Positions 28,600-35,361 of a stretch of 35,361 nucleotides of DNA are shown here, piece after piece. Source of the DNA: Sergeia podlipaevii (taxonomy: Eukaryota; Euglenozoa; Kinetoplastea; Trypanosomatida; Trypanosomatidae); NCBI GenBank assembly GCA_030849805.1, contig JASANZ010002025.1:1-35361 (forward strand). The letters run 5' to 3'. The translations under genes and the position numbers were made by a program. The notes beneath the pieces were generated by a model. It did not search any database. It was not told the DNA's origin and saw nothing but the letters and a program-made list of their open reading frames with translations. Each line of letters begins with the position of its first letter. Position 1 is the first letter of the stretch.

Positions 28600-31238
28600 A
28601 TGAAAGTGTCCCCTGCTTTACGGTCGAAGGAGTTGAGGTGGTGTGACCTGTTGTTCGACTTCTACGCTCAATCACATTCATATAAAACGAACGCTCAGTT
28701 GATAAAAGAACAGCAGTTCATATTTGGTTTGAAAACAGCATATTTAGTTGCTACACTTCTAACTTCACGAAAAATTATTTTATTGTTTACAGCAAAAGTC
28801 CCCAACAAACTCTTGTCATAGTGTATTTCAGCTCGACAAAAGTAAGCAAAGCAAAACGGCTATTGAATTGCAAAAGCTTTGAAATACGCTCTTGTAATTT
28901 GCTTATTATTAGTATAATAATAATAATAATCTTTGTTATCACTATTATTACTATAACTATTTTTATTTTTATTAACTGTAATGCTGAAAATCAAAAAAGA
29001 AGAGATTAATGTGAAACAGCACATGTCAAATAATAATAATAATAATAGTGATAATGTTGCTTTTGTTGTTATTGAACTGATAATAGCAGCAAAGGAAACT
29101 TTGTTACTGTTTGCTGCAGCAAACAAGTTATTTGCAAATGAATCCCTTTTTTTAATCGTCTTATTATCTTTTTGTTTCTGCATTATTGTTCTGCCGATGA
29201 CAAACGTACAATAGCAAAAAAAGACACTACTTTATGGCAGTTTTAATGCTTGCAGTATTGATTTCAAGGACGATATTATATATATATGCAACTGATAGCA
29301 AAATATATCTTTTGAAAATCACAAATCCACTTGTGCATATATTATGTTCACAGCATGGAAAGAACATTATACGCAAGCATGTATTTTTTTTTTTCTTTTG
29401 GGGGAAACAACAGAATAGTATTGAAAAAGCAAAAGTTGCTAACAGAATATGCAGTTGAGACTTTAAACTTTGCATGTTTTAAACTAAAATTTTATTACTT
29501 ATTTTTAACTAGTTTTTACGTTTTGTCTATCTTATTGTATTATTACTTATTGAGACATTGTTTTTGCTTTTGTGCGTCTTTTATTACTTAAATGGATATA
29601 CATTTACCAGCTAACAACAATTTAACACTTGAACACCGAAACATTATCGTTCCTCACGACAGTATGCAAACTACAAAGGCGCATTTTGAAAAAAGAATGT
29701 CATTGTCTTTCTGATTTTATTATGAACTAATTGGCGAATTGATAGTTGGAACACTTTCGATTAAATATGACACTATCAATATTATTTTTATTTTATTTTA
29801 TTATTATTATTAGTAGTAGTAGTATTATTGTGCTTTTTAAACTTTCTTGTTATTCAGTATGTGTTACAGTCTATACCGCGGGAGCCGTGCGTTTTATTAT
29901 TATTATTCTTCTTTGTCTTTGCTACCTAAAATGGAATGTTCGTTACATTCATATTTAGAACTTTAAAAATGCACATTTTCATCTGCAAGATCATGCATTG
30001 AATTGCTATTTTCTAGATAAAATTGTTTCTATCTGCGCTTTTTGTCGTGTATGTTATTTATTTAATGCGTGTAATGAAAAAAGATCATTTGTTTTGTTTC
30101 CGAAACTATATTTATTACTTTCTGTTTATTCGCGTTGACAAGCAAAAAATGTTCTTCTACTTCTTATACTTTGTACACGAAAGCTCATTGAGTGTATATT
30201 TTGTACAAAAATAGGAAGCAAGAAGGTCTTTTTTTTCTTTTTTTGATTATCTGATTGTTGCTTGCATATATTGTTCAAAGTTCTATGTGTATAGATTATT
30301 TTAGCTTTTGCAGCTTTGTTTTTCTCTGCGCCACTGTTTTTTTGTTTGTTTGTTTCTTTGCATATTTGATGTGAATGAATTTTTATTCAATTTAATTCGT
30401 TTAGTTTAGCGGCTTCACAGCGAAATGGGTTTAGTATAATTATTGGTCTTTTTGCTATTGTCATCAATCCATTTTCTGTCACGCTTATAAAAATTGGAAT
30501 AAAGTTCCAATAATCATTATTGCTTTTTGCTTTTTTTTTATGTGTTTTGTTTGCTGTGATTTAAAAATGTGAATGCTTGTCCTTTTTTTTCTTTACTTGG
30601 CCTTTATTACATGATAGGACAATTTTTGGTTCTTTCACTATTTAGTATACATTAATTGTGGCGCCGGCACAAAAATGTGTTCATAAAGCACGTTTGTAGA
30701 TGCTATCTTTTCTTGTTGCTTTGATGCTTGCCATTTTCGACTATATGCTTTTGAGTGTTATTTTTTTCCTTTGTGTTGTTGTTTTATGAATAGATGTCAT
30801 TTATCTTGTTGAGCTCCCTTTAAAAAAAAAAAAAAAGACATTATGAACTGAAAGTTTTATATTATGGACTATAGATAATGAGAGCCTACTATATATTTTT
30901 TTTTAATTATTATTGTTTACTGTGTGAGAAAATATAAAGCAGAATCAAAATATAAAGCTGCGTTTCATTTACTTAGTGCATCTTTTGTTGTTATTAAGTT
31001 GCTTTCTATCAGTATTATTTTCGCATTTGCATTTGCATTTTCTTTTTTTGAGAATTTTTAATGATTATTGCCAAAAGTAAATGCGCTTGTTGCGACTAAT
31101 ATGTGTTCAACAACTAAAATATGTCTTATGTCTCCTTTTCTGTTTTGGTTAATACATTCACCTTGAAGCAAAGTTTTTTTTTTTAAAGAAAATAAATATA
31201 TTGGATTATACACTCCATCTTTCATCACTACATTATTC
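28600..31238. other. AT-rich non-coding block
   Basis: About 2.6 kb, roughly 70% A+T by eye, with mixed A and T rather than the pyrimidine-rich pattern of the other spacers. ATT/TAA trinucleotide stretches are common (for example 28905-28990, 29030-29050, 29785-29830). Open frames are short and of biased composition. No RNA gene is recognisable. The block ends at the leader of the aldehyde dehydrogenase gene. Confidence 0.6.
31174..31188 (+). promoter_or_regulatory. Candidate trans-splice acceptor for the aldehyde dehydrogenase
   Basis: An 11-base T-run (31174-31184) is followed by AAAG, with the AG at 31187-31188, about 50 bases before the ATG at 31239. Confidence 0.5.
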
Positions 31239-32828
31239 ATGAAGGTTGAACAAAAAAATCCTGCAACCGGTGAGGTAATCGGCTCGGTTGAAAGCCAGCC
31301 TGCCTCAGTTGTCAAGGATGCCGTCGAAAGAGGTCGCATCGCACAGGCTGAGTGGGCAAAGCTTTCCTACAAGCAAAGGGCAGCGCATCTAAAGAAGATC
31401 AAGGCTTTTTTGGCGGCTAACCGCGAGCGCGCGTGCCAAATCATTTCCGAGACTTCAGGAAAGCTGCGCCAAGATGCTCTTTTGACTGAGGTGATGCCCT
31501 GCATCCTTGGTTGTGATTGGTATGCGTCGAACACAGCCTCTGTTCTCAAGCCTCAAAAGTTGCCGTGTGGGAACATTCTTTTCGGCAACAAATCAAACAC
31601 GCTTGTTTACGAACCAGTCGGCGTGGTGGGAATCATTTCTCCGTGGAACTTCCCTTTTGCCATCCCTTTTGGTGAAGTTTTGATGGCGTTAATGGCTGGT
31701 AACGCTGTTTTGCTAAAGGTGGCTACCAATTCAGCACTCGTGGGCAAGTTTCTCGCGGAATGTATGGAAGCAGGTGATTTTCCAGACGGCCTGTTTCACC
31801 ACCTGTACGTTTCGGGCCCACAAGTAGCTCCCGCCATGCTTGCTGCCAACATTGACAAGATCTTCTTCACTGGTAGTGTTCGAGTTGGTAAGCAGTTGAT
31901 GGCGGAGGCTGCCGAAACGCTGACGCCTGTCAGTCTCGAGCTTGGTGGGAACGACGCTATGGTGGTCTTGGAGGATGCCGCGCTAGAGCGTGCAGTAAAC
32001 TGTGCATGCTGGGCAGGCTACCAAAACGCAGGACAGAGCTGTGGCGGTGTTGAACGCATTTACGTTCATCATTCCATCTACAACCAGTTTGTTGAACAGC
32101 TGGTGGCAAAGACCAAGGCGCTACGCCACGGAACAGAGCGCGGCAAGTTTGACGTTGACATTGGTTCTGTCACTACCAAGGGACAGTATGAGGCAATAAA
32201 GTCACAGGTGGAGGAGGCGGTTGCTGAAGGCGCCACTATCGCTGCGCAAAGCCAGCCTGTGGGGGACTGCTCAAAAGGCTTCTTTTTCCCAGCTACAGTT
32301 CTGACGGGTTGCACGCCGAATATGCGTATCATGAGGGAGGAAACATTCGGTCCCGTTCTTCCGGTCATTCCATTTAACGACGATGAGGAAGCGATTCGCC
32401 TTGCTAACAGCTGCAATTTGGCTTTAACAAGTAGCGTGTTTACAACCAACTCTAAACGCGGTCGCAAAATTGCAGCACGGCTGCAGAGTGGTGTTGTCAC
32501 CGTCAACGACCACTTGTATTCCCATGCAATGGCTGAGGCTCCTTGGGGTGGATGGAAAGAAAGTGGCATCGGTCGCACTCACGGATACCTTGGGCTGAGA
32601 GAGATGTGCAATGTTAAATGCATTAACGAAGACTGCATTTCTTCCAAGCTTCTTAAGCGCAACTTGTGGTGGTATCCATTTAGCAAGGATACGTACGAGG
32701 TGCTCAATGCCGCTGTAAGCTTTTCAGCACCTCAGGGGGTAGGTGATTTCTTTGGTGCACTGAAGGTTCTTGTCACAAAGACCATGTTTATGTTCAAGTC
32801 ATGGAAGGTCACGCCAGGAAAAAAGTAG
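31239..32828 (+). CDS. Aldehyde dehydrogenase family protein, NAD(P)-dependent
   Basis: 529 residues from the ATG at 31239. It should oxidise an aldehyde to the acid with NAD(P)+; the substrate cannot be read from the sequence. Visible are ISPWNFP with Asn137, the cofactor-binding Lys160 in VLLK, FFTGSVRVGK (209-218), SLELGGNDA with the general base Glu234, the catalytic Cys268 in NAGQSCGGVERIYV, and EETFGPVLPV (367-376). The cysteine context Q-S-C-G-G-V-E-R recalls a group of bacterial aldehyde dehydrogenases more than the usual N-x-G-Q-x-C of betaine or succinate-semialdehyde enzymes. K160 is followed by VATN instead of the common PAE or PSE. The last 60 residues (after NEDCISSK) extend past the usual end and contain a weakly hydrophobic stretch (VGDFFGALKVLVTKTMFMF) that could contact a membrane. 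Transfer from a bacterium is possible but not shown. Confidence 0.92.
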   Translation: MKVEQKNPATGEVIGSVESQPASVVKDAVERGRIAQAEWAKLSYKQRAAHLKKIKAFLAANRERACQIISETSGKLRQDALLTEVMPCILGCDWYASNTASVLKPQKLPCGNILFGNKSNTLVYEPVGVVGIISPWNFPFAIPFGEVLMALMAGNAVLLKVATNSALVGKFLAECMEAGDFPDGLFHHLYVSGPQVAPAMLAANIDKIFFTGSVRVGKQLMAEAAETLTPVSLELGGNDAMVVLEDAALERAVNCACWAGYQNAGQSCGGVERIYVHHSIYNQFVEQLVAKTKALRHGTERGKFDVDIGSVTTKGQYEAIKSQVEEAVAEGATIAAQSQPVGDCSKGFFFPATVLTGCTPNMRIMREETFGPVLPVIPFNDDEEAIRLANSCNLALTSSVFTTNSKRGRKIAARLQSGVVTVNDHLYSHAMAEAPWGGWKESGIGRTHGYLGLREMCNVKCINEDCISSKLLKRNLWWYPFSKDTYEVLNAAVSFSAPQGVGDFFGALKVLVTKTMFMFKSWKVTPGKK

Positions 32829-33572
32829 TCCCGCTTCATTATCAACAAATATTTAGCGATACTATCTGAAAACGCAATTCTTTCTTTTCCCTTATTCCCG
32901 TTGCGATGATATTTTTTTTTTTTTGATTGTATTCAAGGCTTTTTTTTCTATTCTGAGGGCGTAGAGAAAGCAAAAAAGAAAAAAAGGAGAAGAGGCTAAC
33001 GACTGTGATACTCAGTGACTTGCATCGCTAACTCGCGCGTTTTTTTTCATCGACGTACGAAAGTAGAATTTTTTTTTTTTACTCAACCTACATACGCATT
33101 TTATGCACATATATGCGTTCATACATGTTGGGCATCTATTTGCTTTTACAAATCTCAAGTGTTTACCTAGCATTTGAAACAAAAAGAAGTACCTCTATCT
33201 TTATATGGTTCCAATGGATTTGCACGTCACTGAAGGCAGAGGTAACTGCTTCGCTATTTCTTCGTCGTTACTGTCACTAACGCATCGCAATACAATTCCA
33301 AAGGCGCAGTCCCGTTCTATTTATTAAAACCAATAATGAAATAGTGGAAGAAAACTTTTGGATCTCCATGTTTTCCTTTCTCAAATAAAAGTATTTAACT
33401 CCACTTATGATATCTTTTTTTCTCTCTCTCTTTCTTCCTCCTTTCTTTTTCTTTGTTTTGCCTTTCCACATTTACTGGAACAAATTTCTCGAACACGCGC
33501 GATACAGTTCATAAGTTCGCTTGAAAGCAGCTTATCACAAAGCAAAACAACAACAACAACAAGAAATCAATC
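32829..33572. other. Intergenic spacer, no gene seen
   Basis: About 740 bases, T-rich at first and then with a strong CT tract (about 33412-33467). The last 30 bases carry a CAA repeat that forms the tubulin 5' leader. No coding frame is credible. Confidence 0.65.
33412..33507 (+). promoter_or_regulatory. Candidate trans-splice acceptor for beta-tubulin
   Basis: A long C/T tract (33412-33467) is followed, after one purine-containing stretch, by GATACAG with the AG at 33506-33507. This lies 66 bases before the tubulin ATG. Confidence 0.55.
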
Positions 33573-33680
33573 ATGCGTGAGATCGTTTCCTGCCAGGCCG
33601 GCCAGTGCGGTAACCAGATCGGTTCCAAGTTCTGGGAGGTCATTGCTGACGAGCACGGCGTTGACCCCACCGGCACCTAC
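33573..33680 (+). pseudogene. Beta-tubulin, first 36 codons only
   Basis: The translation begins [20 protein letters not shown] and continues [16 protein letters not shown], exactly the start of kinetoplastid beta-tubulin. MREI is the autoregulation motif, and GQCGNQIG belongs to the nucleotide-binding region. A CAA-rich 5' leader precedes the ATG. After Tyr36 there is one N, and then sequence that is not tubulin but the start of a retroelement. About 92% of the gene is therefore missing here. Kinetoplastid tubulin genes usually exist in many tandem copies, so one broken copy would be tolerable. The alternative is a false assembly join at the N. The identity of the fragment is certain; its broken state in the genome is not. 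Confidence 0.93.
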
Positions 33681-33688
33681 NGAAGCCA

Positions 33689-33777
33689 AGAGCCCGCGTA
33701 CCCCCACGTAGCGTGGAGAGGACGCGGCTGCTTACCGCAGACGACGAACTGCACAACGGCACCTACGTCACGTAGGT
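33689..33777 (+). other. Structured 5' leader of the retroelement (possible ribozyme-like fold)
   Basis: Four perfect stems fit in 90 bases. CCGCGT (33694-33699) pairs with ACGCGG (33722-33727) and encloses CCACG-TAG-CGTGG (33704-33716). CTGC-TTACC-GCAG lies at 33728-33740 and ACCTACG-TCA-CGTAGGT at 33761-33777. L1Tc-type elements carry an HDV-like ribozyme with promoter activity in their first 77 bases. The nested order of the first three stems is compatible with such a fold, but I did not find the second long pairing (P2) that the ribozyme needs. Confidence 0.4.
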
Positions 33778-33791
33778 CGGTGGCCCGCAGC

Positions 33792-34778
33792 ATGCGTGGC
33801 AAGGCCGTGGGCGCTCACTCTAGCGCGAGACGGAGACTCAGAGAGAGTCTTGTGGAAGCCTTGGGTAGATTGTCCCTGCTGAGTGGGGATGTCGAGCGGA
33901 ACCCCGGACCTGCGAGCGTGGTCCAGGCTAACGTCAACAGCATCAGCTCTGTCAAGGAAACAAGCCTACTTGCGCCTCAGGCAGACCTCTACCTTTTGGA
34001 GGAGATCAAGTTGTCTCCGGAGGCTGCCAAGAGGTGGAAAGTTCCAGGGTACACGGTTTATACGTGTGCTCGGGACGGTCGAGGTGGCGGTCTTGCCACA
34101 CTAGTGCGCCGAAGAGACGGCGTGCAGTCCAGGAGGATACCTTGGATGCCCAACCAGGACGATAGAGCCATAGAAGGGATTATTGTGGAGGTACAGGTGA
34201 ACAGCTTCCGGTTTTTGGTGGCGAATATTTATATTCCCCCGCCGGCGGATGTGACCCAGTCCTTCGCATCGATGGTACACACCCTTGGTACCGCCCCCGC
34301 CATTATAGGAGGAGACATCAATCTTCAACACCCTTCCTGGTGGGATGATGCACAGCAATCCGACATTGCGGACAGATTTGTGGACCTGACGACAAGCGCC
34401 GGGTTCACTCTGGACAACGCCCCCAACACCGTCACGCGCATGCAGGGTGACTCCCGCAGCACTCTGGATGTGACGATGTCGAGGGGCATCAATGTCAGCA
34501 ACTGGTGCGCCTCCATCTCCGTGGACAGCGATCATAGGCGGCTGTGCTATGAACTGTCGGAGACGTGTGGTCGGGGTATACCCACTTCACAGTCCACCTT
34601 CAGTCATCTGTTTTACAGTTGGAAGAAGGCCAATTGGGCCGAATTCGCGCGCAGGATCACGCGGTCTCTCAGACAACCAGCGGACGCCAGCCTGGAAGCT
34701 AGCGTTACGTCATTCACCGACGCGCTGGGGGATGCTCTGAGGCGCAGCTGCCCCCCGTGGTTGTCGCAAACAGTGTGA
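33792..34778 (+). CDS. Retroelement polyprotein, N-terminal part: 2A leader and APE endonuclease
   Basis: 328 residues from the ATG at 33792 to a TGA at 34776-34778. Residues 1-40 are a basic leader ending in LSLLSGDVERNPGP, a complete 2A motif; translation would separate the leader from the rest at the Gly/Pro pair. The endonuclease domain follows with its usual stations: VVQANVNSI at its start, LLEEIKL (33993-34013) with the metal-binding Glu, GGGLATLV, NIYIPPP, IIGGDINLQHPSWW (from 34302) with Asp/Asn, STLDVTMSRG, and SDH (34527-34535) with the catalytic Asp/His. All the catalytic positions I can place are intact. The domain would nick target DNA to prime reverse transcription. The last dozen residues before the stop do not fit the family. 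The reading resumes in the +1 frame, so the stop is probably a frameshift product. Confidence 0.82.
   Translation: MRGKAVGAHSSARRRLRESLVEALGRLSLLSGDVERNPGPASVVQANVNSISSVKETSLLAPQADLYLLEEIKLSPEAAKRWKVPGYTVYTCARDGRGGGLATLVRRRDGVQSRRIPWMPNQDDRAIEGIIVEVQVNSFRFLVANIYIPPPADVTQSFASMVHTLGTAPAIIGGDINLQHPSWWDDAQQSDIADRFVDLTTSAGFTLDNAPNTVTRMQGDSRSTLDVTMSRGINVSNWCASISVDSDHRRLCYELSETCGRGIPTSQSTFSHLFYSWKKANWAEFARRITRSLRQPADASLEASVTSFTDALGDALRRSCPPWLSQTV
33870..33911 (+). other. 2A translational separation motif
   Basis: The codons encode LSLLSGDVERNPGP, with the D-V-E-x-N-P-G-P core at 33888-33911. The break would fall between Gly (33906-33908) and Pro (33909-33911). Trypanosome L1Tc and ingi elements carry the same kind of motif at the same place. 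Confidence 0.9.
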
Positions 34779-35361
34779 ACCGTTGTGGACGCCAGAGATG
34801 GCGAAAGCAGAGCAGCTGGCACTGGAGGCCAAGCTGCGGTTTGAGGCGAACCCGAACCCGGAGGCGCTTCGTGAGCTCCACATCCGGTCTGATGAGAGGA
34901 GAAAGACAATCGCACAGAAGCTCGAGGAAATGTGGCGGAAACATTTGGACAAAGCCAATCCGGGAGACAACCTGCCATGGAGGGTGCTTCGGCGTATCCA
35001 GGCACCCCAAGTTTCCTCCATTGAAGCCTTGATCATGACACGACCTACCTGTCTACCGATTAGATCGACTCGCCAGAAGTGCCGACACTTCGCGAGGACC
35101 TTCCTGGCCCATCCAGCCCGTACTGACCCGATGTACAGATTCCGGGGTCCCAGATGTCAGTTTACGGAAGACGCTCACCGTGTTCCTAAGTGACGTTCCA
35201 GAAAGTCGCCGGTGACTTCCCCTGACGGGTTATTTTCAGTTATGAGGCAGTGGATGAGGGCCAGCGAAAGATGTGGGAGTATAGATGGTCCCTTCTCGGC
35301 GGAGGAATTCCAGGCAGGGCTCCGGCGTCTAGCCCGGGGGAAGGCGGCCGGCCCAGATGGC
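34747..35361 (+). pseudogene. Retroelement polyprotein continuation in the +1 frame, broken by a stop, reaching the RT domain
   Basis: From about 34747 the frame +1 to the endonuclease frame reads CRKQCEPLWTPEMAKAEQLA and on to a helical, charged linker with NPGDNLPWRVLRRIQ, much like the region between endonuclease and RT in this group. It stops at TGA 35191-35193. The same frame then continues open to the window edge and ends in FSAEEFQAGLRRLARGKAAG followed by PDG. That block is the start of the reverse-transcriptase domain. An ATG at 34783 is internal and not a real start. One frameshift and one stop thus separate three pieces of a former single polyprotein. Confidence 0.7.

Larger units (their letters stand above)
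33682..35361 (+). mobile_element. APE-type non-LTR retrotransposon of the ingi/L1Tc group, 5' part
   Basis: From just after the N the sequence is a LINE-type element that runs off the right edge. In order it shows a leader of about 110 bases with several perfect small hairpins, an ATG at 33792, a 2A motif ending at 33911, an apurinic/apyrimidinic-like endonuclease domain to about 34540, a linker, and at the edge ARGKAAGPDG, the usual first motif of the reverse-transcriptase domain. An N-terminal 2A followed by APE is known from L1Tc and ingi in trypanosomes. The reading frame is broken near 34760 (shift) and at 35191-35193 (TGA), so this copy looks inactive unless these are sequencing errors. 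The RT core, the RNase H domain and the 3' end lie outside, so target-site duplications cannot be checked. Confidence 0.85.

Noticed and set aside
33573..34778. A single tubulin-endonuclease fusion protein of 401 residues
   Set aside because: The shared frame depends on the single N and is coincidental. The retroelement has its own ATG at 33792 with a complete 2A leader, so a fusion gene is not supported.

Overview
The window reads as nuclear DNA of a kinetoplastid (trypanosomatid). All supported genes lie on the + strand, none contains an intron, and they are separated by long T-rich, homopolymer-rich spacers. Upstream of most genes there is a polypyrimidine tract followed by an AG, the usual mark of trans-splicing in a polycistronic unit. 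The gene content agrees: an amastin-like protein, a fatty acyl-CoA reductase, a succinate dehydrogenase flavoprotein, an RFC subunit, a beta-tubulin start, and a non-LTR retroelement with an N-terminal 2A motif like those of the ingi/L1Tc group. The standard genetic code is used. I cannot name the species.

Positions 1-17,000 are dominated by five diverged paralogues of a membrane-anchored, GST-fold protein of the Fax/metaxin type. They lie at about 2-1261, 5458-6774, 8994-10313, 11570-12694 and 15084-16961. Each has an N-terminal hydrophobic segment, a thioredoxin-like domain with a conserved Cys (the S-P-S-x-S-x-x-C / E-T-x-L-R region in the four conserved copies), and a helical C-terminal domain with a YDC/VDC/EDC-type motif and an A-F-P-D motif. 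Three unrelated genes sit between them: a protein with five copies of an H-G-E-L-R-E-S-F/poly-Ala repeat (3421-4251), an RBX1-type RING-H2 protein (7846-8151), and a 116-residue protein of unknown function (13685-14035). Pieces of sequence are shared between neighbours. A Ser/Ala/Lys-rich tail of the second paralogue reappears out of frame behind the third. The N-terminus of the third resembles that of the 116-residue protein.

Positions 17,000-27,300 hold ordinary housekeeping genes: SDHA (18103-19926), an amastin-like protein (21448-21999), RFC2 (23786-24916) and a fatty acyl-CoA reductase (25514-27277). A GC-rich, poly-C patch with four Ns at about 28,410-28,510 marks an assembly gap. It is followed by about 2.6 kb of unusually AT-rich sequence without a credible gene, and then by an aldehyde dehydrogenase with bacterial-looking features (31239-32828).

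The right end starts a beta-tubulin gene (33573) that stops matching tubulin after 36 codons, at a single N. What follows is the 5' part of an APE-type non-LTR retroelement: a structured 5' leader, an ATG, a 40-residue 2A leader, an endonuclease domain with its key motifs intact, then a frameshift and a stop before the first reverse-transcriptase motif at the window edge. It is either an insertion into one tubulin copy or an assembly join; the N and a repeated 10-mer keep both possibilities open.
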